Source: an uncultured Tateyamaria sp. (GTDB lineage: Bacteria; Pseudomonadota; Alphaproteobacteria; Rhodobacterales; Rhodobacteraceae). Taken from it: DNA of 64,000 nucleotides. Positions 26,180 through 34,895 of this stretch are shown in pieces. The notes beneath the pieces are model-generated. The model did no database searches, was not told where the DNA came from, and worked only from the letters and a program-made list of their open reading frames with translations. The DNA is taken from positions 1-64,000 of the forward strand of contig NZ_CANNDO010000010.1 in the NCBI RefSeq assembly GCF_947503385.1. Reading direction: 5' to 3'. Numbering within the stretch: position 1 is the first letter of the stretch; each line of letters begins with the position of its first letter. A program made the translations under genes and the position numbers.

Positions 26180-27114
26180 GGCGCAAGTGGCGCCCGCCCT
26201 TGGCGCTGATCCTTGGCGGGACATTGGGGGCCGTGTTTCTGATGCCGCTGCTGGGGATGGTGTACCTGCGCCTGTGGGGAAACGTGCTGGGTTGGGGCGA
26301 GGCTGCGTGGCTGATCCTCTGGCTCGCTTTTGCGGCGACGTCGGTTCTGGCTGTGCTGCTGTGGCGGCTTGTGCTGCGGCCGGTCACTGCGCTGACGCGG
26401 TATGCGCAGGCGAAAAAGCGGGGCGATGACGCGCAGGCCCCGGACCAGTTCGGCACGCCCGAATTGGGGCGGTTGGCCACCAGCGTGATGGCCATGGGCG
26501 ACAGTCTCAATAGCCGGGCGGAGGGGTTGCGCGCCTATGCAGGTCACGTCACCCACGAGCTTAAATCCCCGCTGACAGCGATCCGCGGCGCGGCAGAGCT
26601 GTTGCAGGCCGACCCGTCGCCCGAGGATCGTGCCGCGCTGAGCAGCACCATTTCCGAGGCGGCAGCGCGGATGCAGACCCTGCTTGATGATTTGGCGCGC
26701 CATGCCCGTGCATCAGAAAGCGCAGGTCCGGGTGCTGCGCGGCTGACCGACGCGATGGCGTCGCTGGACACGCCTGTGACAGTAACCGTGGCGGAGGATG
26801 CGGTTCTGCCCATGGCTGCCGAGGACATCCGCACCGTGCTGACCCAGCTGATCCACAATGCCGCCGAACACGGCGCAACCGAGGTCACGCTGCTGGCCAC
26901 GCCGCACCGGCTGGCAATCACCGACAACGGGCCGGGGATCAGCGCAGGCAACCGGGACCGCGTGTTTGACCCGTTTTTTACCACCCGCCGCGAAGGCGGG
27001 GGCACCGGCATGGGGTTGAGCATCGTGCGCAGCCTTGTCGAAGCGCGCGGCGGGCGTATCCGGCTGGATGAAAGCGCGGGCGGCGCCACATTTGTCATCG
27101 CTTTTGACGACTAG
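26167..27114 (+). CDS. Sensor histidine kinase
   Basis: A 315-residue membrane kinase with two transmembrane spans close together (about 11-33 and 47-70), leaving only a very small periplasmic loop. A HAMP-like segment is followed by the phosphoacceptor H130 in HVTHELKSPLTAIRG, then N-box LIHNAAEHG, G1 DNGPGIS and G2 GGGTGMGLSIV. The tiny external loop suggests it senses the membrane or a partner, perhaps the DUF4173 protein encoded first in the operon. CreC-like in its dimerisation helix. Start at 26167 inside the regulator's last codons. Confidence 0.9.
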   Translation: MPRVRRKWRPPLALILGGTLGAVFLMPLLGMVYLRLWGNVLGWGEAAWLILWLAFAATSVLAVLLWRLVLRPVTALTRYAQAKKRGDDAQAPDQFGTPELGRLATSVMAMGDSLNSRAEGLRAYAGHVTHELKSPLTAIRGAAELLQADPSPEDRAALSSTISEAAARMQTLLDDLARHARASESAGPGAARLTDAMASLDTPVTVTVAEDAVLPMAAEDIRTVLTQLIHNAAEHGATEVTLLATPHRLAITDNGPGISAGNRDRVFDPFFTTRREGGGTGMGLSIVRSLVEARGGRIRLDESAGGATFVIAFDD

Positions 27115-27135
27115 GCACTGTTTCGCGGCTTCGTG

Positions 27136-27154
27136 ATTGAGAATCATTCTCAAT
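27136..27154. promoter_or_regulatory. Fur-family palindrome 1
   Basis: A perfect 19-base palindrome, attgagaat-c-attctcaat, lying upstream of the -35 element of the metal transporter promoter. It matches the 7-1-7 style of Fur-family operators. Confidence 0.75.
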
Positions 27155-27158
27155 TTCA

Positions 27159-27188
27159 TTGACTTTGTGAGAATGATTCTCATATTCA
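27159..27188 (+). promoter_or_regulatory. Promoter of the metal ABC transporter operon
   Basis: A -35 TTGACT (27159-27164) and a -10 TATTCA (27183-27188) are separated by 18 bases. The spacer is filled by Fur-family palindrome 2, so repressor binding would block RNA polymerase. The operon's first ATG is 40 bases downstream. Confidence 0.6.
27168..27182. promoter_or_regulatory. Fur-family palindrome 2
   Basis: A perfect 15-base palindrome, tgagaat-g-attctca, with the same core as palindrome 1. The centres are 30 bases apart, close to three helical turns, so two dimers would sit on one face of the DNA. Confidence 0.75.
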
Positions 27189-27227
27189 GTCTAGGACACC
27201 ACTCCTCGATATTCAGGAAAGGCTCGG

Positions 27228-28193
27228 ATGACCCAAGATTTTGCTCTGTCGCGTCGCGCCGTTCTGGCGGGAATTGCGGCCCTGACGGCAACGCCGGTCT
27301 GGGCCAAGGGGACGCTCAACATCGTTGCGACGACCGGGATGATCGCCGATCTGGCGCGTCACATCGGCGGGGACCGCGTGACAGTGCAGGGGCTGATGGG
27401 CGCGGGCGTCGATCCGCACGCCTATCGTCAGACACGCAGCGATATCGTTGCGATGACCCGGTCTGACACGGTTCTTTGGCATGGTCTCTACCTTGAGGCG
27501 CAGATGGAAGACGTGCTGGCCGATCTGGGCCGCAAGCGTCCCGTGATTGCCGTGGCCGAGAGTGTGGACAAGGACCTGTTGCTGTCGCACGAGGATTACG
27601 CGGGCCGTTACGACCCGCACATCTGGATGGATCCGGATCTGTGGGTACGCTGTGTGCCTGGGGTGGTCGCGGCCCTGTCCGATCTGGCCCCGGACGCGCG
27701 GGACCTGTTCGAAGCGAACGCAGCGGCCTTTGTAACCGAAGCGCGCGCGCTCGGCGCTTATGCGCGCGGCGTATTGGAACAGGTGCCCGCAGAACAGCGC
27801 GTGCTGCTGACGGCGCATGACGCATTTGGCTATTTCGGCGCGGCCTATGATTTCGAGGTGATGGGCATTCAGGGCATCTCGACCGAGAGCGAGGCCGGGC
27901 TGAACCGCATTGGTGCGCTGGTGGATATGCTGGTGGAGCGCCGCCTGCCCGCCGTTTTTGTCGAAACGTCCGTGTCTGACCGCAATGTGCGCGCATTGGT
28001 CGAAGGGGCAGCGGCGCAGGGTCACACCACACGCATCGGCGGCGCGCTTTACAGTGACGCGATGGGGCCTGACGGCACCTATGAAGGGACATGGTTCGGC
28101 ATGATCGACCACAACGTAACAACCATTGCGCGCGCGCTGGGGGCGGATGCGCCTGCCGCGGGTCGGTTGGGCAAATTGACGGGGTCGGCATGA
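27228..28193 (+). CDS. Metal ABC transporter, periplasmic binding protein (TroA/MntA/SitA type)
   Basis: A 321-residue cluster A-I binding protein with a signal sequence containing SRRAVLAG and cleavage near WAKG (about 26). Metal-ligand motifs appear in order: GVDPHAY, DPHIWMD, LLTAHDAFGYF and the aspartate near ALYSDAMG. The His-rich loop typical of ZnuA is missing, which favours manganese or iron over zinc. First gene of a four-gene operon, next to the two Fur-family palindromes. Metal specificity is inferred, not proven. Confidence 0.88.
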   Translation: MTQDFALSRRAVLAGIAALTATPVWAKGTLNIVATTGMIADLARHIGGDRVTVQGLMGAGVDPHAYRQTRSDIVAMTRSDTVLWHGLYLEAQMEDVLADLGRKRPVIAVAESVDKDLLLSHEDYAGRYDPHIWMDPDLWVRCVPGVVAALSDLAPDARDLFEANAAAFVTEARALGAYARGVLEQVPAEQRVLLTAHDAFGYFGAAYDFEVMGIQGISTESEAGLNRIGALVDMLVERRLPAVFVETSVSDRNVRALVEGAAAQGHTTRIGGALYSDAMGPDGTYEGTWFGMIDHNVTTIARALGADAPAAGRLGKLTGSA

Positions 28194-28993
28194 GTGTCGC
28201 GCTGGTCTCTGACGCGGCGGGTGCTGCGGACCGTGCCGCGCGCACGGCCAGCCCGCTGTCTGTGCGGGGGCTGACCGTCTCTTATGGCGAGACCCCGGCC
28301 CTGTTTTCGGTGGACGTGACGGTGCGTGCGGGTGCGATGACCGCGATTGTTGGGCCGAATGGGGCGGGCAAATCGACGATGCTCAAGGCCGCGCTTGGGG
28401 TGATCAAACCGCTGGCCGGTTCGGTTGCCGTCTTTGGTCAGCCGCTGGCCAAGATGCGCGATGCGATTGCCTATGTGCCGCAGCGCGCAAGCGTGGACTG
28501 GAATTTTCCGACCCGCGTGATCGACGTGGTGCTGATGGGTCTTTACCGCGATCTGGGCCTGCTGGGCCGCGTGCGGGCCAAGCACCGCGCACGTGCCATG
28601 GCCTGTCTGGACCGTGTGGGCATGACCGATTTTGCCACCCGCCAGATCGGACAATTGTCCGGTGGTCAGCAACAACGTGTGTTTCTGGCCCGCGCGTTGG
28701 CGCAGGAGGCGGACATTTACCTGCTGGACGAACCGTTTGCCGGGGTCGACGCCGCCACGGAAAAGGCGATTATCGCCGTGCTCAAGGACCTGCGCGATGC
28801 GGGCCGCACGGTGCTGGCCGTGCACCACGATCTGACCACGGTGCCAGCCTATTTCGACGACGTGATCCTGCTCAACCGCGAGGTTGTGGCGGCGGGTCCG
28901 GTTGACGAGGTGTTCACCGAAGCCCTGTTGCAAACGACCTATGGCGGGCGGTTGGAAACCGCGCGGATACAGGCCGAAACAGTTGCCGGGTAG
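28190..28993 (+). CDS. Metal ABC transporter, ATP-binding protein
   Basis: A 267-residue ATPase: Walker A GPNGAGKST, signature LSGGQQQR, Walker B IYLLDEPFAG and the switch H in VLAVHHDLTT. QRASVDWNFPTRVIDVVLMGLY is typical of the manganese/zinc cluster. An N-terminal extension of about 25 residues precedes the usual LSVRGLTVSYG start. The ATG overlaps the binding-protein stop (ATGA). It powers the two permeases that follow. Confidence 0.93.
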   Translation: MSVALVSDAAGAADRAARTASPLSVRGLTVSYGETPALFSVDVTVRAGAMTAIVGPNGAGKSTMLKAALGVIKPLAGSVAVFGQPLAKMRDAIAYVPQRASVDWNFPTRVIDVVLMGLYRDLGLLGRVRAKHRARAMACLDRVGMTDFATRQIGQLSGGQQQRVFLARALAQEADIYLLDEPFAGVDAATEKAIIAVLKDLRDAGRTVLAVHHDLTTVPAYFDDVILLNREVVAAGPVDEVFTEALLQTTYGGRLETARIQAETVAG

Positions 28994-28999
28994 CGGACG

Positions 29000-30202
29000 A
29001 TGCTGGGCGACGCGCTGCTGTTCCAGCTGGGCTACAATGCTTCGCTCGTGACGCTGGGTGCCCTGCTTTTGGGCGTGGCGGCAGGGGTTGCGGGCACTTT
29101 CCTTTTTCTACGCAAACGCGCGCTGGTCAGCGATGCGATTTCTCATGCGACGCTGCCCGGTGTTGGTCTGGCGTTTATCGTGATGGTCGCCTTGGGCGGT
29201 GACGGGCGGTCACTGCCGGGATTGCTCTTTGGCGCGGCCCTGTCGGCGGGCGCGGGTCTTTTGTGTGTGCAGTGGCTCAGCCGTCGGACGCGGCTGGGCG
29301 AGGACGCGGCGATTGGTGCGGTCCTGTCGGTGTTCTTTGGATTTGGCATTGTTCTGCTGACAATTGTCCAGACGATGAACGCCGGACGTCAGGCGGGGCT
29401 CGAAGGGTTCTTGCTGGGCTCCACCGCGGGCATGTTGCGTGACGAGGCGCTGTTGTTGGCGGTTTCTGCCGGGTTGGTTCTGGCGCTGGTGATGCTGCTG
29501 CGGCGTCCACTGACGCTGGCCGCCTTTGACCCTGGCTTTTCCGAAGTGACGGGGTGGCGGCCGGGTTGGATCGACCTTGCCATGATGGGCATTGTTTTGC
29601 TGGTGACGGTTGTCGGCCTCAAGGTTGTGGGGCTGATCCTGATTGTGGCCCTTCTGATCGTCCCGCCAGTGACCGCGCGGTTCTGGACCGAACGCGTGGA
29701 TGTCGTCGTGATCACAGCCGGGGTGCTGGGTGGGCTTGCCGGTTATCTGGGCGCGGCCATTTCCGCGACAGCGCCTGCGCTGCCGACCGGGCCGATTGTC
29801 GTGCTGGTCAGTTTTGCGCTTTTTGGGCTGTCATTGTTGTGCGCGCCGGGGCGCGGTGTTCTGGCCTCGGTGCTGCGGCACCAGCGGTATCAGCGTCGGG
29901 TACACGTGCGGCAGGGCCTGCTGGCGCTGGCGTCGGGCCAACCCATCTACGAGCGGCTGACCCACAGGTTGCTGCGCCGCGCAGGCCTGATCCGCGCCGA
30001 CGGTGTCGCCACAACCGCAGGGCAAGCCGCAGCGGCCAAGGCGCAACTGGACGAGACACGGTGGGCGCTGGTGCGTGCAGATCAGACATTTGCCACCGCA
30101 GCAGCGCGGTATGACGGGCTGACGGCAATCGAAGACGTCTTGACCCCGGACCAGATCACGGATGTGGACAGCCGTCTGTCCCGCCCGCAAGCGGTTTCAT
30201 GA
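29000..30202 (+). CDS. Metal ABC transporter permease with C-terminal winged-helix-like extension
   Basis: A 400-residue permease. Residues 1-285 form the ABC-3 membrane domain of about eight to nine spans, with GLKVVGLILIVALLIVPPVTARFW as the family core. The last 115 residues are soluble and absent from ordinary ZnuB/MntB proteins. They read as a winged-helix resembling the DtxR family (RRVHVRQGLLALASGQPIYERLTHRLLRRAGLIRADGVATTAGQ split over two helices and a wing). Similar tails occur in TroC-type permeases. The role could be cytoplasmic metal sensing or assembly. Confidence 0.85.
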   Translation: MLGDALLFQLGYNASLVTLGALLLGVAAGVAGTFLFLRKRALVSDAISHATLPGVGLAFIVMVALGGDGRSLPGLLFGAALSAGAGLLCVQWLSRRTRLGEDAAIGAVLSVFFGFGIVLLTIVQTMNAGRQAGLEGFLLGSTAGMLRDEALLLAVSAGLVLALVMLLRRPLTLAAFDPGFSEVTGWRPGWIDLAMMGIVLLVTVVGLKVVGLILIVALLIVPPVTARFWTERVDVVVITAGVLGGLAGYLGAAISATAPALPTGPIVVLVSFALFGLSLLCAPGRGVLASVLRHQRYQRRVHVRQGLLALASGQPIYERLTHRLLRRAGLIRADGVATTAGQAAAAKAQLDETRWALVRADQTFATAAARYDGLTAIEDVLTPDQITDVDSRLSRPQAVS

Positions 30203-31113
30203 TGGGTGCGGAGTTCGTCGCCTTGTCCCTGCCTCCGATCCTGATTGGGATCTGCGTCGCGGTGGCCTGCGCGCTGCCCGGAAATTTTCTGTTGCTGCGT
30301 GGCCAAGCGCTGATTGGTGATGCAATCAGCCACGTCGTTCTGCCGGGCATTGTCGTGGCCTTTCTGGTGACCGGGTTGGTGGCCACGGGTCCGATGCTGT
30401 TGGGCGCGGCGGGCGCCGCAGTGGTGGCCGTCATCGCCATCGAAGCCATCCGCCGTTTGGGCCGGATCGAGGCGGGGGCCGCGATGGGGGTGGTGTTCAC
30501 CGCCATGTTTGCGGGCGGCGTTCTGTTGCTGGAACAGTCCGATACCTCAAATGTGCATCTGGATGTCGAACACGCGCTATTCGGCAATCTGGAAAGCCTG
30601 ATTTGGCTGGACGCCACCGGCTGGGCATCGCTTCTGGACCCTGTTGCGCTGGCTGGAATGCCGGTGGAATTGCCGCGCATGGCGCTGGCCTTGGGCGTTG
30701 TCGCGGTGTTCGTGTGGCTGTTCTGGCGACCGCTGGCAATGATGAGCTTTGACGAAGGGTTCGCCCAAGGCCTTGGCCTGCGCACGGGCGCGCTGGGGCT
30801 GGCGCTGGTCATCATATCGGCGGTCGCGGCCGTCGCTGCGTTCGATGCGGTGGGGTCGATCATCGTGATTGCGATGTTCATCTGCCCGCCGGCGGCGGCA
30901 CGGATGATGACCAACAGGCTGGGCGCGCAGGTGGCTTGGTCCGTCGGCTTTGCGGCGCTGTCGGCGGTGTCGGGTTATGTGTTGGCAGGCTACGGCCCAT
31001 TGTGGATCGGTGCATCCGCATCGGTGAGTGCTGCTGGCATGATCGCAACAATGTCGGGCCTGATCCTCGCCGTGGCGGCGGTGCTCGGACCGCATCGCAC
31101 GCGCAACAGCTAA
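30199..31113 (+). CDS. Metal ABC transporter, second permease (TroD/SitD type)
   Basis: A 304-residue ABC-3 permease with about eight or nine spans; the core FDAVGSIIVIAMFICPPAAARMM is clear. It lacks the soluble tail of its partner. Two different permeases plus one ATPase and one binding protein is the SitABCD/TroABCD arrangement. The start overlaps the upstream stop (ATGATG). It converges on the SAP/DUF6434 gene with one base between stops. Confidence 0.92.
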   Translation: MMGAEFVALSLPPILIGICVAVACALPGNFLLLRGQALIGDAISHVVLPGIVVAFLVTGLVATGPMLLGAAGAAVVAVIAIEAIRRLGRIEAGAAMGVVFTAMFAGGVLLLEQSDTSNVHLDVEHALFGNLESLIWLDATGWASLLDPVALAGMPVELPRMALALGVVAVFVWLFWRPLAMMSFDEGFAQGLGLRTGALGLALVIISAVAAVAAFDAVGSIIVIAMFICPPAAARMMTNRLGAQVAWSVGFAALSAVSGYVLAGYGPLWIGASASVSAAGMIATMSGLILAVAAVLGPHRTRNS

Positions 31114-31114
31114 G

Positions 31115-31717
31115 CTACGGCAGGCAGGCCAGATCGGTGCTGTCAAAATGGACGTAGCCGCCGGGGGCCGGTTGCATCTTCTTTGCATCCCAACAGGTCT
31201 TGGCCTGATCCAGCGTCAGCTGCGGATGCGCATCGCGGGCGTCGCGCAGGTATTGAAGGTAGTTGTTGCAGGTGGCGATTTCGCGTCGAAAGGCCGGATC
31301 GTCCTTGCGCGCCTCCAACATGCGCCACGCGGCTTCGGCATCGGCAAGGGTTGCCCCCGCATTGGCCCGCATCCAATCCATGAAATCCGAATGGCAGGAG
31401 AATTTGGGGCCAATGGCCGCCTTGAAATAGCCGCGCACATTCGGCCCGAACGACACGTCTTCGGTGATGACCGTATTGGACGTCAGGTCGGCCTTGGCCC
31501 AGTTGAACGCGCCTGCACGCTTGCGTGTCGGGGTCGTGGGAGGCGGATCGCCTGCGAGTTTGGCCAATACGCGGGCGCGCAGCACCGCCTTGGTCCCCGA
31601 CGCCGGAAGGCCAAGCTGTTCACAAAATGACCTGAGCGCATCGACAGACCAATACCAACGGTCAAAAGCCTGCGCAGTCATGGAAGGATCAACCGGGGGG
31701 CGTGTGTGATGCGTCAT
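31115..31717 (-). CDS. SAP-like / DUF6434 domain protein
   Basis: A 200-residue cytoplasmic protein. Residues about 20-55 (YWSVDALRSFCEQLGLPASGTKAVLRARVLAKL) look like a SAP helix-extension-helix motif, usually nucleic-acid binding. The central FNWAKADLTSNTVITEDVSFGPNVRGYF is typical of DUF6434. The C-terminal third is helical with several cysteines. Start ATG at 31717; ATG at 31681 is an alternative, neither with a good ribosome-binding site. Function unknown. It sits upstream of uraH on the same strand in genome orientation but is not obviously linked to purine use. Confidence 0.65.
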   Translation of the reverse strand: MTHHTRPPVDPSMTAQAFDRWYWSVDALRSFCEQLGLPASGTKAVLRARVLAKLAGDPPPTTPTRKRAGAFNWAKADLTSNTVITEDVSFGPNVRGYFKAAIGPKFSCHSDFMDWMRANAGATLADAEAAWRMLEARKDDPAFRREIATCNNYLQYLRDARDAHPQLTLDQAKTCWDAKKMQPAPGGYVHFDSTDLACLP

Positions 31718-31748
31718 GGGGCGGCATCTAAGGCCCGGCCCCTGCCGG

Positions 31749-32108
31749 TCAACTGCCCCGGTATGTCGAATACCCGTAGGGCGACAGCAACAGTGGCACG
31801 TGGTAATGCGCATCCTCATCCGCGATGCCGAACCGGATCGGAACCTCATCGAGGAATTTGACCTCGCCGGTCGCAAGCTCTGCCGCCTCCAGATACGCGC
31901 CACAGAAAAAGATCAGCTCGTATTGTCCCGCCTTGAACTTGCCCTTGGGCAGGATCGGCGCGTCGGTGCGGCCATCCGCGTTGGTGACGGCCTCTGCGAT
32001 CTTGCGATGGGAATTGCCCGCCACGCGGTAGAGCGCAATTTTTATGCCCGCTGCAGGCACGCCGCGCGCGGTGTCCAGAACATGGGTCGTCAGATAGCCA
32101 GCCGCCAT
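31749..32108 (-). CDS. uraH: 5-hydroxyisourate hydrolase (transthyretin-like)
   Basis: A 119-residue protein. The TTHVLDTARG start (7-16, with catalytic H9), the internal YELIFFCGAYL strand and the C-terminal GYSTYRGS tetrapeptide signature identify HIU hydrolase. It converts 5-hydroxyisourate, the product of urate oxidation, to OHCU, which the UraD domain encoded by the divergent neighbour decarboxylates. The 62-base divergent gap to the puuE-uraD gene implies shared control. Confidence 0.95.
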   Translation of the reverse strand: MAAGYLTTHVLDTARGVPAAGIKIALYRVAGNSHRKIAEAVTNADGRTDAPILPKGKFKAGQYELIFFCGAYLEAAELATGEVKFLDEVPIRFGIADEDAHYHVPLLLSPYGYSTYRGS

Positions 32109-32170
32109 TGCATCCTGCCTTGTTTGCGCTCAGATTGTGCGCATCTCACTCCGATTGCGAAGGGAAGTCC

Positions 32171-33592
32171 ATGGCCGAGGCGCCTCCACGTTATCCGCGC
32201 GACTTTCACGGGCATGGCGCAGACCGGCCCGATGCGGCTTGGCCCGGTGGGGCGCGTATCGCGGTCTCTTTCGTACTCAATTACGAAGAAGGTGGCGAAA
32301 ATTGCCTGTTGCACGGCGATGCCGCGTCAGAGGCGTTCCTGTCCGAGATCGTGGGGGCCGCACCGTGGCCGGGGCAGCGACACTGGAACATGGAATCGAT
32401 CTATGACTATGGCGCGCGGGCGGGCTTCTGGCGGTTGCACCGCCTGTTCACGCAAACCGACGTGCCTGTCACGGTCTACGGGGTCGCAACGGCACTGGCG
32501 CGGTCGCCCGCACAGGTCGAGGCGATGCAGCAGGCCAACTGGGAGATCGCCAGCCACGGGCTGAAATGGATCGACTACAAGGACCATACCACAGCCCAAG
32601 AGGCCGCCGATATGGACACGGCCATCGCCCTGCACACACAGGTCACCGGCGCGCGGCCCTTGGGCTGGTACACGGGCCGCTGTTCGGAAAATACGGTCGC
32701 CTTGGCGGCAGAGCGCGGGTTCGACTGGATCAGCGACACCTATGATGACGATCTGCCCTATTGGGCCGAAATCGGAGAGCGGGACCAACTGATCCTGCCC
32801 TATACGCTTGATTGCAATGACATGCGGTTTGCAACGCCGCAGGGGTTCAATTCAGGCGACCAGTTCTTTGCCTATCTGCGCGACAGTTTTGACGCCCTTT
32901 ATGCCGAAGGCGCGGCAGGCAGCCCCGCAATGATGAGTATTGGCCTGCATTGCCGCCTGATTGGTCGGCCCGGGCGGGTGCAGGCGCTGCGACGGTTCAT
33001 TGACTATGTGCAAGGACACGAAGGGGTGTGGTGCGCACGCCGGATCGACATCGCACGGCATTGGGCCGCAACACATCCGCACCAGCACAAGGCGCGCCCC
33101 TCGCAGATGGATGAGACGGCATTTGTGGATGCGTTTGGCGGTGTGTTTGAACATTCGCCATGGGTGGCCCAAAGCGCATGGCGGCTGGAGCTTGGTCCCG
33201 CGCATGACAGCGTCTGCGGAGTTCATGCGGCGCTCTGCCGGGTGTTCCGCGCGGCGGCGCCCGAGGCGCGTCTGGCTGTGCTGACGGCACACCCGGATCT
33301 AGCGGGCAAGCTGGCGGCCGCGCGACGGCTCACGGCGGACAGCACCGCAGAGCAGGCCAGCGCGGGCCTCGACGCGCTGACAGATGCAGAACGCACCCGG
33401 TTCGAGGCGCTGAACACGGCCTATACCGGCAAGCATGGCTTTCCCTTCATCATCGCGGTCAAGGATCACCACAAGGACGGCATTCTGCGCGCTTTCGAGC
33501 GGCGCATCGGGAATGATACAGAGGCCGAGTTTGCCGAAGCCTGCCGTCAGGTCGAACGCATCGCCCGGTTGCGGCTGGAGGCGATGCTGTGA
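32171..33592 (+). CDS. puuE: Fused allantoinase (PuuE type) and OHCU decarboxylase (UraD)
   Basis: A 473-residue fusion. Residues 1-305 form a polysaccharide-deacetylase-fold, metal-independent allantoinase (IAVSFVLNYEEGGENCLLHGD; QANWEIASHGLKWIDY; MSIGLHCRLIGRPGR). Residues about 310-473 form 2-oxo-4-hydroxy-4-carboxy-5-ureidoimidazoline decarboxylase (FGGVFEHSPWVAQSAW; KHGFPFIIAVKDHHKDGIL). The two domains act on successive ureides: UraD makes S-allantoin, PuuE opens it to allantoate. Start ATG at 32171 follows AGGGAAG. Its stop overlaps the next gene's GTG start. Confidence 0.93.
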   Translation: MAEAPPRYPRDFHGHGADRPDAAWPGGARIAVSFVLNYEEGGENCLLHGDAASEAFLSEIVGAAPWPGQRHWNMESIYDYGARAGFWRLHRLFTQTDVPVTVYGVATALARSPAQVEAMQQANWEIASHGLKWIDYKDHTTAQEAADMDTAIALHTQVTGARPLGWYTGRCSENTVALAAERGFDWISDTYDDDLPYWAEIGERDQLILPYTLDCNDMRFATPQGFNSGDQFFAYLRDSFDALYAEGAAGSPAMMSIGLHCRLIGRPGRVQALRRFIDYVQGHEGVWCARRIDIARHWAATHPHQHKARPSQMDETAFVDAFGGVFEHSPWVAQSAWRLELGPAHDSVCGVHAALCRVFRAAAPEARLAVLTAHPDLAGKLAAARRLTADSTAEQASAGLDALTDAERTRFEALNTAYTGKHGFPFIIAVKDHHKDGILRAFERRIGNDTEAEFAEACRQVERIARLRLEAML

Positions 33593-34398
33593 GCTATGCC
33601 TTTCCCCCCGGTGGTCTGCCCGGTCAGGACCAACACCCCGACAGCAGCGCGATTTTTACCCAAGCCTACGCGGTTATCCCCGCGTCGGTCCAACGCGATA
33701 TCGTGACGTCGTTCCTGCCGGGGTGGGTCGGCACACGGGCGTGGATTCTCGCCCGACCGCTCAGCGGTTTTGCAGAGACCTTTGCCCAATACGCCGTGGA
33801 ATTGGACCCCGAAGGCGGCAGTGGCGATCCGGAACCTGACATTGACGCGCAGGCGATCCTGTTTGTCGCACGCGGACAGGCGCATCTGACCATCGGGCAG
33901 GACCTGCACAAGCTGCGGCCGGGCAGTTTCGCCTATATACCGCCCGGCGCACGGTGGAGCCTGTGGAACCGCGGCGAAGAGACTTGCGGCATCCACTGGG
34001 TGCGCAAACGGTTTGTGTCGGGCGCGGACGTGACGATGCCCGAAGCGCTTGTGACACATGAGACGGACGTGCCACCTGCGCCCATGCCCCACAGCGGCGG
34101 CAAATGGGCGACACAACGGTTCTTTGACCCGCTGGATCTGCGCTATGACTGCCATGTGAACATCGTGAATTTTCAACCCGGTGGCCGCATTCCGTTTGCC
34201 GAAACACATGTGATGGAACACGGGCTCTACGTGCTGGAAGGCACGGCGGAATACCTGCTGAACCGTGACTGGGTCAGCGTAGGTCCGGGCGACTTCATGT
34301 GGCTGCGCGCCTTCTGCCCGCAGGCGTGCATTGCCACGGGCGATGGTCCGTTCCGCTATCTGCTTTACAAGGACGTAAACCGGCATGTCCCGCTTTGA
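33589..34398 (+). CDS. allE: (S)-ureidoglycine aminohydrolase (bicupin)
   Basis: A 269-residue protein with two cupin domains. The second carries the metal and substrate residues (FQPGGRIPFAETHVMEHGLYVLEGTAEYLL). It releases ammonia from S-ureidoglycine to give S-ureidoglycolate, the substrate of the next gene's product. The start is GTG, overlapping the upstream TGA (GTGA). Its presence means the organism goes from allantoate through an allantoate amidohydrolase, which is not in this window. Confidence 0.9.
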   Translation: MSYAFPPGGLPGQDQHPDSSAIFTQAYAVIPASVQRDIVTSFLPGWVGTRAWILARPLSGFAETFAQYAVELDPEGGSGDPEPDIDAQAILFVARGQAHLTIGQDLHKLRPGSFAYIPPGARWSLWNRGEETCGIHWVRKRFVSGADVTMPEALVTHETDVPPAPMPHSGGKWATQRFFDPLDLRYDCHVNIVNFQPGGRIPFAETHVMEHGLYVLEGTAEYLLNRDWVSVGPGDFMWLRAFCPQACIATGDGPFRYLLYKDVNRHVPL

Positions 34399-34876
34399 GA
34401 TCACGGCGCAGCCCCTGACCGCAGACGCATTTGCACCGTTTGGCGATGTGATTGACTGCACAGGTGCGCCAGACCGGGTCATCAATGCAGGCCTGTGCGG
34501 GCGCTTTCATGACCGCGCGCGACTGGATTTTGGCGACGGGCGTGCGGGGGTCAGCCTGTTTCGCGCCACACCGCGCCGCTTGCCCTACACGCTTGACCTG
34601 CTCGAACGTCACCCCGATGGCTCGCAATGCTTTGTGCCCATGTCGGAACACGGGTTCCTCATCACTGTGGCGCCCGACGACAACGGCCAACCGGGCACAC
34701 CGCTGGCTTTCCTCACCGCGCCGGGCCAAGCGATCAATCTGCTCCGCGGCACATGGCACGGCGTGCTCACGCCACTGCACGCGCCGGGGCTCTTTGTCGT
34801 CATCGACCGGATCGGCGACGGCGACAACCTCCAAGAGATGCACCTGCCGCATCCCTATAGTGTTTCTTCTGACTGA
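34385..34876 (+). CDS. allA: Ureidoglycolate lyase
   Basis: A 163-residue lyase producing glyoxylate and urea. Characteristic blocks are PFGDVIDCTG, GVSLFRATPRRLPYTLDLLERHPDGSQCFVP and the C-terminal RGTWHGVLTPL with its conserved histidine. It overlaps the aminohydrolase gene by 14 bases. The stop codon lies inside an intergenic repeat (34865-34892), so that the last residues SSD are encoded by the repeat. Confidence 0.93.
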   Translation: MSRFEITAQPLTADAFAPFGDVIDCTGAPDRVINAGLCGRFHDRARLDFGDGRAGVSLFRATPRRLPYTLDLLERHPDGSQCFVPMSEHGFLITVAPDDNGQPGTPLAFLTAPGQAINLLRGTWHGVLTPLHAPGLFVVIDRIGDGDNLQEMHLPHPYSVSSD

Positions 34877-34892
34877 AAATACCACGGGGAGA
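34865..34892 (-). repeat. Dispersed intergenic repeat, copy A
   Basis: One of four related copies in the window. Read on the minus strand the core is tctccccgtggtattttc followed by agtcagaagaa. It runs over the end of allA and is followed at once by a perfect hairpin. Other copies are at 42614-42645, 57243-57275 and 63602-63635. Confidence 0.6.
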
Positions 34893-34895
34893 GCG

